Counted from the first letter of the stretch, positions 45,152-58,629 are shown. The stretch is DNA of 64,000 nt from Litoditis marina (GCA_964036275.1 OZ038439.1:4578412-4642411); one strand, 5' to 3'. Notes: generated by a model from the letters alone, not told the origin. Numbers and translations are program-made.

Positions 45152-45518
45152 ATGTTTTGTGCTAGTGGTATTCGCTGAGACATGAGCGGAGGGCGCCGTG
45201 TGGTTTGTATGTCAACTAGCTCCAAAATAGTTAATAGACGCATTTTTGAAATTGTCGCGCACCTAGAACATAGAATAAGTGTATTGAACCCATACTGGTA
45301 ACCACCAAAGCACTTATTAATGAAAACCCAACCAAAGTAACACAATTGATTGGTTTATTGAAATGAATGTTTACATTTGATGAGTTTAAGTTTTACATTT
45401 TACTAATGTGATCCCCCTCACGTTGTTTCAGTTTTTTTACGTATCGAATAGTCTCAAGACGATTCAAAACGTTATTCTGTTCAATTAGAAAATATAATGT
45501 ATTCAAAAACAAAATATT

Positions 45519-45600
45519 CGATCAGGATGAGATTCGAACTCACGCGGGGAAACCCCAATGGATTAGCAGTCCATCGCCTTAACCACTCGGCCACCTGATC
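45519..45600 (-). tRNA. tRNA-Ser(GCT), consensus copy
   Basis: Anticodon GCT at 45565-45567. Confidence 0.88.
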
Positions 45601-45967
45601 ACGTTTTATGGTAGTGGTATTCGCTGAGACATGAGCGGAGGGCGCCGTGTGGTTTGTATGTCAACTAGCTCCAAAATAGTTGATAGACGCATTTTTGAAA
45701 TTGTCGCGCACCTAGAACATAGAATAAGTGTATTGAACCCATACTGGTAACCACCAAAGCACTTATTAATGAAAACCCAACCAAAGTAACACAATTGATT
45801 GGTTTATTGAGATGAATGTTTACATTTTATGAATTTACTTTTTACATTTTACTAATGTGATCCCCCTCACGTTGTTTCAGTTTTTTCACGTATCGAATAG
45901 TCTCAAGACGATTCAAAACGTTATTCTGTTCAATTAGAAAATATAATGTATTCCAAAACTAAATATT

Positions 45968-46049
45968 CGATCAGGATGAGATTCGAACTCACGCGGGGAA
46001 ACCCCAATGGATTAGCAGTCCATCGCCTTAACCACTCGACCACCTGATC
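45968..46049 (-). tRNA. tRNA-Ser(GCT), D-stem G-U variant
   Basis: C11 is T, giving a tolerated G-U pair. The A box is still consensus. The same variant lies 3144 bp later. Confidence 0.82.
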
Positions 46050-46416
46050 ACGTTTTATGGTAGTGGTATTCGCTGAGACATGAGCGGAGGGCGCCGTGTG
46101 GTTTGTATGTCAACTAGCTCCAAAATAGTTGATAGACGCATTTTTGAAATTGTCGCGCACCTAGAACATAGAATAAGTGTATTGAACCCATACTGGTAAC
46201 CACCAAAGCACTTATTAATGAAAACCCAACCAAAGTAACACAATTGATTGGTTTATTGAACTGAATGTTTACATTTGATGAGTTTAAGTTTTACATTTTA
46301 CTAATCTGATCCCCCTCACGTTGTTTCAGTTTTTTCACGTATCGAATAGTCTCAAGACGATTCCAAACGTTATTCTGTTCAATTAGAAAATATAATGTAT
46401 TCAAAAACAAAATATT

Positions 46417-46498
46417 CGATCAGGATGAGATTCGAACTCACGCGGGGAAACCCCAATGGATTAGCAGTCCATCGCCTTAACCACTCGGCCACCTGATC
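46417..46498 (-). tRNA. tRNA-Ser(GCT), consensus copy
   Basis: Anticodon GCT at 46463-46465. Confidence 0.88.
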
Positions 46499-46865
46499 AC
46501 GTTTTATGGTAGTGGTATTCGCTCAGACATGAGCGGAGGGCGCCGTGTGGTTTGTATGTCAACTAGCTCCAAAATAGTTGATAGACGCATTTTTGAAATT
46601 GTCGCGCACCTAGAACATAGAATAAGTGTATTGAACCCATACTGGTAACCACCAAAGCACCTAATAGTAGAAAACCAACCAAAGTAACACAATTGATTGG
46701 TTTATTGAACTGAATGTTTACATTTGATGAGTTTAAGTTTTACATTTTACTAATCTGATCCCCCTCACGTTGTTTCAGTTTTTTCACGTATCGAATAGTC
46801 TCAAGACGATTCAAAACGTTATTCTGTTCAATTAGAAAATATAATGTATTCAAAAACAAAATATT

Positions 46866-46947
46866 CGATCAGGATGAGATTCGAACTCACGCGGGGAAAC
46901 CCCAATGGATTAGCAGTCCATCGCCTTAACCACTCGGCCACCTGATC
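46866..46947 (-). tRNA. tRNA-Ser(GCT), consensus copy
   Basis: Anticodon GCT at 46912-46914. Confidence 0.88.
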
Positions 46948-47314
46948 ACGTTTTATGCTAGTGGTATTCGCTGAGACATGAGCGGAGGGCGCCGTGTGGT
47001 TTGTATGTCAACTAGCTCCAAAATAGTTGATAGACGCATTTTTGAAATTGTCGCGCACCTAGAACATAGAATAAGTGTATTGAACCCATACTGGTAACCA
47101 CCAAAGCACTTATTAATGAAAACCCAACCAAAGTAACACAATTGATTGGTTTATTGAAATGAATGTTTACATTTGATGAGTTTAAGGTTTACATTTTACT
47201 AATCTGATCCCACTCACGTTGTTTCAGTTTTTTTACGTATCGAATAGTCTCAAGACGATTCAAAACGTTATTCTGTTCAATTAGAAAATATAATGTATTC
47301 AAAAACAAAATATT

Positions 47315-47396
47315 CGATCAGGATGAGATTCGAACTCACGCGGGGAAACCCCAATGGATTAGCAGTCCATCGCCTTAACCACTCGGCCACCTGATC
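47315..47396 (-). tRNA. tRNA-Ser(GCT), consensus copy
   Basis: Anticodon GCT at 47361-47363. Confidence 0.88.
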
Positions 47397-47763
47397 ACGT
47401 TTTATGGTAGTGGTATTCGCTCAGACATGAGCGGAGGGCGCCGTGTGGTTTGTATGTCAACTAGCTCCAAAATAGTTGATAGACGCATTTTTGAAATTGT
47501 CGCGCACCTAGAACATAGAATAAGTGTATTGAACCCATACTGGTAACCACCAAAGCACCTAATAGTAGAAAACCAACCAAAGTAACACAATTGATTGGTT
47601 TATTGAACTGAATGTTTACATTTGATGAGTTTAAGTTTTACATTTTACTAATCTGATCCCCCTCACGTTGTTTCAGTTTTTTCACGTATCGAATAGTCTC
47701 AAGACGATTCAAAACGTTATTCTGTTCAATTAGAAAATATAATGTATTCAAAAACAAAATATT

Positions 47764-47845
47764 CGATCAGGATGAGATTCGAACTCACGCGGGGAAACCC
47801 CAATGGATTAGCAGTCCATCGCCTTAACCACTCGGCCACCTGATC
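47764..47845 (-). tRNA. tRNA-Ser(GCT), consensus copy
   Basis: Anticodon GCT at 47810-47812. Confidence 0.88.
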
Positions 47846-48213
47846 ACGTTTTATGCTAGTGGTATTCGCTGAGACATGAGCGGAGGGCGCCGTGTGGTTT
47901 GTATGTCAACTAGCTCCAAAATAGTTGATAGACGCATTTTTGAAATTGTCGCGCACCTAGAACATAGAATAAGTGTATTGAACCCATACTGGTAACCACC
48001 AAAGCACTTATTAATGAAAACCCAACCAAAGTAACACAATTGATTGGTTTATTGAAATGAATGTTTACATTTGATGAGTTTAAGGTTTACATTTTACTAA
48101 TCTGATCCCACTCACGTTGTTTCAGTTTTTTTTACGTATCGAATAGTCTCAAGACGATTCAAAACGTTATTCTGTTCAATTAGAAAATATAATGTATTCA
48201 AAAACAAAATATT

Positions 48214-48295
48214 CGATCAGGATGAGATTCGAACTCACGCGGGGAAACCCCAATGGATTAGCAGTCCATCGCCTTAACCACTCGGCCACCTGATC
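48214..48295 (-). tRNA. tRNA-Ser(GCT), consensus copy
   Basis: Anticodon GCT at 48260-48262. Confidence 0.88.
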
Positions 48296-48662
48296 ACGTT
48301 TTATGCTAGTGGTATTCGCTGAGACATGAGCGGAGGGCGCCGTGTGGTTTATATGTCAACTAGCTCCAAAATAGTTGATAGACGCATTTTTGAAATTGTC
48401 GCGCACCTAGAACATAGAATAAGTGTATTGAACCCATACTGGTAACCACCAAAGCACTTATGAATGAAAACCCGACCAAAGTAACACAATTGATTGGTTT
48501 ATTGAGATGAATGTTTACATTTTATGAATTTACTTTTCACATTTTACTAATGTGATCCCCCTCACGTTGTTTCAGTTTTTTCACGTATCGAATAGTCTCA
48601 AGACGATTCAAAACGTTATTCTGTTCAATTAGAAAATATAATGTATTCAAAAACAAAATATT

Positions 48663-48744
48663 CGATCAGGATGAGATTCGAACTCACGCGGGGAAACCCC
48701 AATGGATTAGCAGTCCATCGCCTTAACCACTCGGCCACCTGATC
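48663..48744 (-). tRNA. tRNA-Ser(GCT), consensus copy
   Basis: Anticodon GCT at 48709-48711. Confidence 0.88.
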
Positions 48745-49111
48745 ACGTTTTATGGTAGTGGTATTCGCTGAGACATGAGCGGAGGGCGCCGTGTGGTTTG
48801 TATGTCAACTAGCTCCAAAATAGTTGATAGACGCATTTTTGAAATTGTCGCGCACCTAGAACATAGAATAAGTGTATTGAACCCATACTGGTAACCACCA
48901 AAGCACTTATTAATGAAAACCCAACCAAAGTAACACAATTGATTGGTTTATTGAGATGAATGTTTACATTTTATGAATTTACTTTTTACATTTTACTAAT
49001 GTGATCCCCCTCACGTTGTTTCAGTTTTTTCACGTATCGAATAGTCTCAAGACGATTCAAAACGTTATTCTGTTCAATTAGAAAATATAATGTATTCCAA
49101 AACTAAATATT

Positions 49112-49193
49112 CGATCAGGATGAGATTCGAACTCACGCGGGGAAACCCCAATGGATTAGCAGTCCATCGCCTTAACCACTCGACCACCTGATC
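49112..49193 (-). tRNA. tRNA-Ser(GCT), D-stem G-U variant
   Basis: C11 is T, as in the gene at 45968. Confidence 0.82.
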
Positions 49194-49560
49194 ACGTTTT
49201 ATGGTAGTGGTATTCGCTGAGACATGAGCGGAGGGCGCCGTGTGGTTTGTATGTCAACTAGCTCCAAAATAGTTGATAGACGCATTTTTGAAATTGTCGC
49301 GCACCTAGAACATAGAATAAGTGTATTGAACCCATACTGGTAACCACCAAAGCACTTATTAATGAAAACCCAACCAAAGTAACACAATTGATTGGTTTAT
49401 TGAACTGAATGTTTACATTTGATGAGTTTAAGTTTTACATTTTACTAATCTGATCCCCCTCACGTTGTTTCAGTTTTTTCACGTATCGAATAGTCTCAAG
49501 ACGATTCCAAACGTTATTCTGTTCAATTAGAAAATATAATGTATTCAAAAACAAAATATT

Positions 49561-49642
49561 CGATCAGGATGAGATTCGAACTCACGCGGGGAAACCCCAA
49601 TGGATTAGCAGTCCATCGCCTTAACCACTCGGCCACCTGATC
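49561..49642 (-). tRNA. tRNA-Ser(GCT), consensus copy
   Basis: Anticodon GCT at 49607-49609. Confidence 0.88.
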
Positions 49643-50009
49643 ACGTTTTATGGTAGTGGTATTCGCTCAGACATGAGCGGAGGGCGCCGTGTGGTTTGTA
49701 TGTCAACTAGCTCCAAAATAGTTGATAGACGCATTTTTGAAATTGTCGCGCACCTAGAACATAGAATAAGTGTATTGAACCCATACTGGTAACCACCAAA
49801 GCACCTAATAGTAGAAAACCAACCAAAGTAACACAATTGATTGGTTTATTGAACTGAATGTTTACATTTGATGAGTTTAAGTTTTACATTTTACTAATCT
49901 GATCCCCCTCACGTTGTTTCAGTTTTTTCACGTATCGAATAGTCTCAAGACGATTCAAAACGTTATTCTGTTCAATTAGAAAATATAATGTATTCAAAAA
50001 CAAAATATT

Positions 50010-50091
50010 CGATCAGGATGAGATTCGAACTCACGCGGGGAAACCCCAATGGATTAGCAGTCCATCGCCTTAACCACTCGGCCACCTGATC
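50010..50091 (-). tRNA. tRNA-Ser(GCT), consensus copy
   Basis: Anticodon GCT at 50056-50058. Confidence 0.88.
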
Positions 50092-50458
50092 ACGTTTTAT
50101 GCTAGTGGTATTCGCTGAGACATGAGCGGAGGGCGCCGTGTGGTTTGTATGTCAACTAGCTCCAAAATAGTTGATAGACGCATTTTTGAAATTGTCGCGC
50201 ACCTAGAACATAGAATAAGTGTATTGAACCCATACTGGTAACCACCAAAGCACTTATTAATGAAAACCCAACCAAAGTAACACAATTGATTGGTTTATTG
50301 AAATGAATGTTTACATTTGATGAGTTTAAGGTTTACATTTTACTAATCTGATCCCACTCACGTTGTTTCAGTTTTTTTACGTATCGAATAGTCTCAAGAC
50401 GATTCAAAACGTTATTCTGTTCAATTAGAAAATATAATGTATTCAAAAACAAAATATT

Positions 50459-50540
50459 CGATCAGGATGAGATTCGAACTCACGCGGGGAAACCCCAATG
50501 GATTAGCAGTCCATCGCCTTAACCACTCGGCCACCTGATC
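50459..50540 (-). tRNA. tRNA-Ser(GCT), consensus copy
   Basis: Anticodon GCT at 50505-50507. Confidence 0.88.
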
Positions 50541-50907
50541 ACGTTTTATGGTAGTGGTATTCGCTCAGACATGAGCGGAGGGCGCCGTGTGGTTTGTATG
50601 TCAACTAGCTCCAAAATAGTTGATAGACGCATTTTTGAAATTGTCGCGCACCTAGAACATAGAATAAGTGTATTGAACCCATACTGGTAACCACCAAAGC
50701 ACCTAATAGTAGAAAACCAACCAAAGTAACACAATTGATTGGTTTATTGAACTGAATGTTTACATTTGATGAGTTTAAGTTTTACATTTTACTAATCTGA
50801 TCCCCCTCACGTTGTTTCAGTTTTTTCACGTATCGAATAGTCTCAAGACGATTCAAAACGTTATTCTGTTCAATTAGAAAATATAATGTATTCAAAAACA
50901 AAATATT

Positions 50908-50989
50908 CGATCAGGATGAGATTCGAACTCACGCGGGGAAACCCCAATGGATTAGCAGTCCATCGCCTTAACCACTCGGCCACCTGATC
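50908..50989 (-). tRNA. tRNA-Ser(GCT), consensus copy
   Basis: Anticodon GCT at 50954-50956. Confidence 0.88.
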
Positions 50990-51357
50990 ACGTTTTATGC
51001 TAGTGGTATTCGCTGAGACATGAGCGGAGGGCGCCGTGTGGTTTGTATGTCAACTAGCTCCAAAATAGTTGATAGACGCATTTTTGAAATTGTCGCGCAC
51101 CTAGAACATAGAATAAGTGTATTGAACCCATACTGGTAACCACCAAAGCACTTATTAATGAAAACCCAACCAAAGTAACACAATTGATTGGTTTATTGAA
51201 ATGAATGTTTACATTTGATGAGTTTAAGGTTTACATTTTACTAATCTGATCCCACTCACGTTGTTTCAGTTTTTTTTACGTATCGAATAGTCTCAAGACG
51301 ATTCAAAACGTTATTCTGTTCAATTAGAAAATATAATGTATTCAAAAACAAAATATT

Positions 51358-51439
51358 CGATCAGGATGAGATTCGAACTCACGCGGGGAAACCCCAATGG
51401 ATTAGCAGTCCATCGCCTTAACCACTCGGCCACCTGATC
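51358..51439 (-). tRNA. tRNA-Ser(GCT), consensus copy
   Basis: Anticodon GCT at 51404-51406. Confidence 0.88.
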
Positions 51440-51806
51440 ACGTTTTATGCTAGTGGTATTCGCTGAGACATGAGCGGAGGGCGCCGTGTGGTTTATATGT
51501 CAACTAGCTCCAAAATAGTTGATAGACGCATTTTTGAAATTGTCGCGCACCTAGAACATAGAATAAGTGTATTGAACCCATACTGGTAACCACCAAAGCA
51601 CTTATGAATGAAAACCCGACCAAAGTAACACAATTGATTGGTTTATTGAGATGAATGTTTACATTTTATGAATTTACTTTTCACATTTTACTAATGTGAT
51701 CCCCCTCACGTTGTTTCAGTTTTTTCACGTATCGAATAGTCTCAAGACGATTCAAAACGTTATTCTGTTCAATTAGAAAATATAATGTATTCAAAAACAA
51801 AATATT

Positions 51807-51888
51807 CGATCAGGATGAGATTCGAACTCACGCGGGGAAACCCCAATGGATTAGCAGTCCATCGCCTTAACCACTCGGCCACCTGATC
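51807..51888 (-). tRNA. tRNA-Ser(GCT), consensus copy
   Basis: Anticodon GCT at 51853-51855. Confidence 0.88.
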
Positions 51889-52255
51889 ACGTTTTATGCT
51901 AGTGGTATTCGCTGAGACATGAGCGGAGGGCGCCGTGTGGTTTGTATGTCAACTAGCTCCAAAATAGTTAATGGACGCATTTTTGAAATTGTCGCGCACC
52001 TAGAACATAGAATAAGTGTATTGAACCCATACTGGTAACCACCAAAGCACTTATTAATGAAAACCCAACCAAAGTAACACAATTGATTGGTTTATTGAGA
52101 TGAATGTTTACATTTGATGAGTTTAAGTTTTACATTTTACTAATGTGATCCCCCTCACGTTGTTTCAGTTTTTTCACGTATCGAATAGTCTCAAGACGAT
52201 TCAAAAAGTTATTCTGTTCAATTAGAAAATATAATGTATTCAAAAACAAAATATT

Positions 52256-52337
52256 CGATCAGGATGAGATTCGAACTCACGCGGGGAAACCCCAATGGAT
52301 TAGCAGTCCATCGCCTTAACCACTCGGCCACCTGATC
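52256..52337 (-). tRNA. tRNA-Ser(GCT), consensus copy
   Basis: Anticodon GCT at 52302-52304. Confidence 0.88.
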
Positions 52338-52704
52338 ACGTTTTATGCTAGTGGTATTCGCTGAGACATGAGCGGAGGGCGCCGTGTGGTTTGTATGTCA
52401 ACTAGCTCCAAAATAGTTGATAGACGCATTTTTGAAATTGTCGCGCACCTAGAACATAGAATAAGTGTATTGAACCCATACTGGTAACCACCAAAGCACT
52501 TATTAATGAAAACCCAACCAAAGTAACACAATTGATTGGTTTATTGAGATGAATGTTTACATTTTATGAATTTACTTTTCACATTTTACTAATGTGATCC
52601 CCCTCACGTTGTTTCAGTTTTTTCACGTATCGAATAGTCTCAAGACGATTCAAAACGTTATTCTGTTCAATTAGAAAATATAATGTATTCAAAAACAAAA
52701 TATT

Positions 52705-52786
52705 CGATCAGGATGAGATTCGAACTCACGCGGGGAAACCCCAATGGATTAGCAGTCCATCGCCTTAACCACTCGGCCACCTGATC
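52705..52786 (-). tRNA. tRNA-Ser(GCT), consensus copy
   Basis: Anticodon GCT at 52751-52753. Confidence 0.88.
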
Positions 52787-53153
52787 ACGTTTTATGGTAG
52801 TGGTATTCGCTGAGACATGAGCGGAGGGCGCCGTGTGGTTTGTATGTCAACTAGCTCCAAAATAGTTAATAGACGCATTTTTGAAATTGTCGCGCACCCA
52901 GAACATAAAATAAGTGTATTGAACCCATACTGGTAACCACCAAAGCACTTATTCATGAAAACCCAACCAAAGTAACACAATTGATTGGTTTATTGAGATG
53001 AATGTTTACATTTTATGACATTACTTTTCACATTTTACTAATATGATCCCCCTCACGTTGTTTCAGTTTTTTCACGTATCGAATAGTCTCAAGACGATTC
53101 AAAACGTTATTCTGTTCAATTAGAAAATATAATGTATTCAAAAACAAAATATT

Positions 53154-53235
53154 CGATCAGGATGAGATTCGAACTCACGCGGGGAAACCCCAATGGATTA
53201 GCAGTCCATCGCCTTAACCACTCGGCCACCTGATC
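53154..53235 (-). tRNA. tRNA-Ser(GCT), consensus copy
   Basis: Anticodon GCT at 53200-53202. Confidence 0.88.
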
Positions 53236-53603
53236 ACGTTTTATGGTAGTGGTATTCGCTGAGACATGAGCGGAGGGCGCCGTGTGGTTTGTATGTCAAC
53301 TAGCTCCAAAATAGTTGATAGACGCATTTTTGAAATTGTCGCGCACCTAGAACATAGAATAAGTGTATTGAACCCATACTGGTAACCACCAAAGCACTTA
53401 TTAATGAAAACCCAACCAAAGTAACACAATTGATTGGTTTATTGAAATGAATGTTTACATTTGATGAGTTTAAGGTTTACATTTTACTAATCTGATCCCA
53501 CTCACGTTGTTTCAGTTTTTTTTACGTATCGAATAGTCTCAAGACGATTCAAAACGTTATTCTGTTCAATTAGAAAATATAATGTATTCAAAAACAAAAT
53601 ATT

Positions 53604-53685
53604 CGATCAGGATGAGATTCGAACTCACGCGGGGAAACCCCAATGGATTAGCAGTCCATCGCCTTAACCACTCGGCCACCTGATC
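53604..53685 (-). tRNA. tRNA-Ser(GCT), consensus copy
   Basis: Anticodon GCT at 53650-53652. Confidence 0.88.
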
Positions 53686-54052
53686 ACGTTTTATGCTAGT
53701 GGTATTCGCTGAGACATGAGCGGAGGGCGCCGTGTGGTTTATATGTCAACTAGCTCCAAAATAGTTGATAGACGCATTTTTGAAATTGTCGCGCACCTAG
53801 AACATAGAATAAGTGTATTGAACCCATACTGGTAACCACCAAAGCACTTATGAATGAAAACCCGACCAAAGTAACACAATTGATTGGTTTATTGAGATGA
53901 ATGTTTACATTTTATGAATTTACTTTTCACATTTTACTAATGTGATCCCCCTCACGTTGTTTCAGTTTTTTCACGTATCGAATAGTCTCAAGACGATTCA
54001 AAACGTTATTCTGTTCAATTAGAAAATATAACGTATTCAAAAACAAAATATT

Positions 54053-54134
54053 CGATCAGGATGAGATTCGAACTCACGCGGGGAAACCCCAATGGATTAG
54101 CAGTCCATCGCCTTAACCACTCGGCCACCTGATC
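54053..54134 (-). tRNA. tRNA-Ser(GCT), consensus copy
   Basis: Anticodon GCT at 54099-54101. Confidence 0.88.
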
Positions 54135-54501
54135 ACGTTTTATGGTAGTGGTATTCGCTGAGACATGAGCGGAGGGCGCCGTGTGGTTTGTATGTCAACT
54201 AGCTCCAAAATAGTTAATAGACGCATTTTTGAAATTGTCGCGCACCCAGAACATAAAATAAGTGTATTGAACCCATACTGGTAACCACCAAAGCACTTAT
54301 TCATGAAAACCCAACCAAAGTAACACAATTGATTGGTTTATTGAGATGAATGTTTACATTTTATGACATTACTTTTCACATTTTACTAATATGATCCCCC
54401 TCACGTTGTTTCAGTTTTTTCACGTATCGAATAGTCTCAAGACGATTCAAAACGTTATTCTGTTCAATTAGAAAATATAATGTATTCAAAAACAAAATAT
54501 T

Positions 54502-54583
54502 CGATCAGGATGAGATTCGAACTCACGCGGGGAAACCCCAATGGATTAGCAGTCCATCGCCTTAACCACTCGGCCACCTGATC
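54502..54583 (-). tRNA. tRNA-Ser(GCT), consensus copy
   Basis: Anticodon GCT at 54548-54550. Confidence 0.88.
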
Positions 54584-54951
54584 ACGTTTTATGGTAGTGG
54601 TATTCGCTGAGACATGAGCGGAGGGCGCCGTGTGGTTTGTATGTCAACTAGCTCCAAAATAGTTGATAGACGCATTTTTGAAATTGTCGCGCACCTAGAA
54701 CATAGAATAAGTGTATTGAACCCATACTGGTAACCACCAAAGCACTTATTAATGAAAACCCAACCAAAGTAACACAATTGATTGGTTTATTGAAATGAAT
54801 GTTTACATTTGATGAGTTTAAGGTTTACATTTTACTAATCTGATCCCACTCACGTTGTTTCAGTTTTTTTTACGTATCGAATAGTCTCAAGACGATTCAA
54901 AACGTTATTCTGTTCAATTAGAAAATATAATGTATTCAAAAACAAAATATT

Positions 54952-55033
54952 CGATCAGGATGAGATTCGAACTCACGCGGGGAAACCCCAATGGATTAGC
55001 AGTCCATCGCCTTAACCACTCGGCCACCTGATC
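54952..55033 (-). tRNA. tRNA-Ser(GCT), consensus copy
   Basis: Anticodon GCT at 54998-55000. Confidence 0.88.
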
Positions 55034-55401
55034 ACGTTTTATGGTAGTGGTATTCGCTGAGACATGAGCGGAGGGCGCCGTGTGGTTTGTATGTCAACTA
55101 GCTCCAAAATAGTTGATAGACGCATTTTTGAAATTGTCGCGCACCTAGAACATAGAATAAGTGTATTGAACCCATACTGGTAACCACCAAAGCACTTATT
55201 AATGAAAACCCAACCAAAGTAACACAATTGATTGGTTTATTGAAATGAATGTTTACATTTGATGAGTTTAAGGTTTACATTTTACTAATCTGATCCCACT
55301 CACGTTGTTTCAGTTTTTTTTACGTATCGAATAGTCTCAAGACGATTCAAAACGTTATTCTGTTCAATTAGAAAATATAATGTATTCAAAAACAAAATAT
55401 T

Positions 55402-55483
55402 CGATCAGGATGAGATTCGAACTCACGCGGGGAAACCCCAATGGATTAGCAGTCCATCGCCTTAACCACTCGGCCACCTGATC
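55402..55483 (-). tRNA. tRNA-Ser(GCT), consensus copy
   Basis: Anticodon GCT at 55448-55450. Confidence 0.88.
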
Positions 55484-55850
55484 ACGTTTTATGCTAGTGG
55501 TATTCGCTGAGACATGAGCGGAGGGCGCCGTGTGGTTTATATGTCAACTAGCTCCAAAATAGTTGATAGACGCATTTTTGAAATTGTCGCGCACCTAGAA
55601 CATAGAATAAGTGTATTGAACCCATACTGGTAACCACCAAAGCACTTATGAATGAAAACCCGACCAAAGTAACACAATTGATTGGTTTATTGAGATGAAT
55701 GTTTACATTTTATGAATTTACTTTTCACATTTTACTAATGTGATCCCCCTCACGTTGTTTCAGTTTTTTCACGTATCGAATAGTCTCAAGACGATTCAAA
55801 ACGTTATTCTGTTCAATTAGAAAATATAATGTATTCAAAAACAAAATATT

Positions 55851-55932
55851 CGATCAGGATGAGATTCGAACTCACGCGGGGAAACCCCAATGGATTAGCA
55901 GTCCATCGCCTTAACCACTCGGCCACCTGATC
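55851..55932 (-). tRNA. tRNA-Ser(GCT), consensus copy
   Basis: Anticodon GCT at 55897-55899. Confidence 0.88.
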
Positions 55933-56299
55933 ACGTTTTATGGTAGTGGTATTCGCTGAGACATGAGCGGAGGGCGCCGTGTGGTTTGTATGTCAACTAG
56001 CTCCAAAATAGTTAATAGACGCATTTTTGAAATTGTCGCGCACCCAGAACATAAAATAAGTGTATTGAACCCATACTGGTAACCACCAAAGCACTTATTC
56101 ATGAAAACCCAACCAAAGTAACACAATTGATTGGTTTATTGAGATGAATGTTTACATTTTATGACATTACTTTTCACATTTTACTAATATGATCCCCCTC
56201 ACGTTGTTTCAGTTTTTTCACGTATCGAATAGTCTCAAGACGATTCAAAACGTTATTCTGTTCAATTAGAAAATATAATGTATTCAAAAACAAAATATT

Positions 56300-56381
56300 C
56301 GATCAGGATGAGATTCGAACTCACGCGGGGAAACCCCAATGGATTAGCAGTCCATCGCCTTAACCACTCGGCCACCTGATC
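56300..56381 (-). tRNA. tRNA-Ser(GCT), consensus copy
   Basis: Anticodon GCT at 56346-56348. Confidence 0.88.
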
Positions 56382-56749
56382 ACGTTTTATGGTAGTGGTA
56401 TTCGCTGAGACATGAGCGGAGGGCGCCGTGTGGTTTGTATGTCAACTAGCTCCAAAATAGTTGATAGACGCATTTTTGAAATTGTCGCGCACCTAGAACA
56501 TAGAATAAGTGTATTGAACCCATACTGGTAACCACCAAAGCACTTATTAATGAAAACCCAACCAAAGTAACACAATTGATTGGTTTATTGAAATGAATGT
56601 TTACATTTGATGAGTTTAAGGTTTACATTTTACTAATCTGATCCCACTCACGTTGTTTCAGTTTTTTTTACGTATCGAATAGTCTCAAGACGATTCAAAA
56701 CGTTATTCTGTTCAATTAGAAAATATAATGTATTCAAAAACAAAATATT

Positions 56750-56831
56750 CGATCAGGATGAGATTCGAACTCACGCGGGGAAACCCCAATGGATTAGCAG
56801 TCCATCGCCTTAACCACTCGGCCACCTGATC
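56750..56831 (-). tRNA. tRNA-Ser(GCT), consensus copy
   Basis: Anticodon GCT at 56796-56798. Confidence 0.88.
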
Positions 56832-57198
56832 ACGTTTTATGCTAGTGGTATTCGCTGAGACATGAGCGGAGGGCGCCGTGTGGTTTATATGTCAACTAGC
56901 TCCAAAATAGTTGATAGACGCATTTTTGAAATTGTCGCGCACCTAGAACATAGAATAAGTGTATTGAACCCATACTGGTAACCACCAAAGCACTTATGAA
57001 TGAAAACCCGACCAAAGTAACACAATTGATTGGTTTATTGAGATGAATGTTTACATTTTATGAATTTACTTTTCACATTTTACTAATGTGATCCCCCTCA
57101 CGTTGTTTCAGTTTTTTCACGTATCGAATAGTCTCAAGACGATTCAAAACGTTATTCTGTTCAATTAGAAAATATAATGTATTCAAAAACAAAATATT

Positions 57199-57280
57199 CG
57201 ATCAGGATGAGATTCGAACTCACGCGGGGAAACCCCAATGGATTAGCAGTCCATCGCCTTAACCACTCGGCCACCTGATC
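57199..57280 (-). tRNA. tRNA-Ser(GCT), consensus copy
   Basis: Anticodon GCT at 57245-57247. Confidence 0.88.
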
Positions 57281-57647
57281 ACGATTTATGCTAGTGGTAT
57301 TCGCTGAGACATGAGCGGAGGGCGCCGTGTGGTTTGTATGTCAACTAGCTCCAAAATAGTTAATGGACGCATTTTTGAAATTGTCGCGCACCTAGAACAT
57401 AGAATAAGTGTATTGAACCCATACTGGTAACCACCAAAGCACTTATTAATGAAAACCCAACCAAAGTAACACAATTGATTGGTTTATTGAGATGAATGTT
57501 TACATTTGATGAGTTTAAGTTTTACATTTTACTAATGTGATCCCCCTCACGTTGTTTCAGTTTTTTCACGTATCGAATAGTCTCAAGACGATTCAAAAAG
57601 TTATTCTGTTCAATTAGAAAATATAATGTATTCAAAAACAAAATATT

Positions 57648-57729
57648 CGATCAGGATGAGATTCGAACTCACGCGGGGAAACCCCAATGGATTAGCAGTC
57701 CATCGCCTTAACCACTCGGCCACCTGATC
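57648..57729 (-). tRNA. tRNA-Ser(GCT), consensus copy
   Basis: Anticodon GCT at 57694-57696. Confidence 0.88.
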
Positions 57730-58096
57730 ACGTTTTATGCTAGTGGTATTCGCTGAGACATGAGCGGAGGGCGCCGTGTGGTTTGTATGTCAACTAGCTC
57801 CAAAATAGTTGATAGACGCATTTTTGAAATTGTCGCGCACCTAGAACATAGAATAAGTGTATTGAACCCATACTGGTAACCACCAAAGCACTTATTAATG
57901 AAAACCCAACCAAAGTAACACAATTGATTGGTTTATTGAGATGAATGTTTACATTTTATGAATTTACTTTTCACATTTTACTAATGTGATCCCCCTCACG
58001 TTGTTTCAGTTTTTTCACGTATCGATTAGTCTCAAGACGATTCAAAACGTTATTCTGTTCAATTAGAAACTATAATGTATTCAAAAACAAAATATT

Positions 58097-58178
58097 CGAT
58101 CAGGATGAGATTCGAACTCACGCGGGGAAACCCCAATGGATTAGCAGTCCATCGCCTTAACCACTCGGCCACCTGATC
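58097..58178 (-). tRNA. tRNA-Ser(GCT), consensus copy
   Basis: Anticodon GCT at 58143-58145. Confidence 0.88.
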
Positions 58179-58547
58179 ACGTTTTATGGTAGTGGTATTC
58201 GCTGAGACATGAGCAGAGGGCGCCGTGTGGTTTGTATGTCAACTAGCTCCAAAATAGTTGATAGACGCATTTTTGAAATTGTCGCGCACCTAGAACATAG
58301 AATAAGTGTATTGAACCCATACTGGTAATCACCAAAGCACCTAATAGTAGAAACCCAACCAAAGTAACACAATTGATTGGTTTATTGAAATGAATGTTTA
58401 CATTTGATGAGTTTAAGGTTTACATTTTACTAATCTGATCCCACTCACGTTGTTTCAGTTTTTTTTTACGTATCGAATAGTCTCAAGACGATTCAAAACG
58501 TTATTCTGTTCAATTAGAAAATATAATGTATTCAAAAACAAAATATT

Positions 58548-58629
58548 CGATCAGGATGAGATTCGAACTCACGCGGGGAAACCCCAATGGATTAGCAGTC
58601 CATCGCCTTAACCACTCGGCCACCAGATC
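58548..58629 (-). tRNA. tRNA-Ser(GCT), acceptor-stem mutant
   Basis: The 5' acceptor strand reads GATCTGG, a T-T mismatch inside the stem. Confidence 0.65.
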
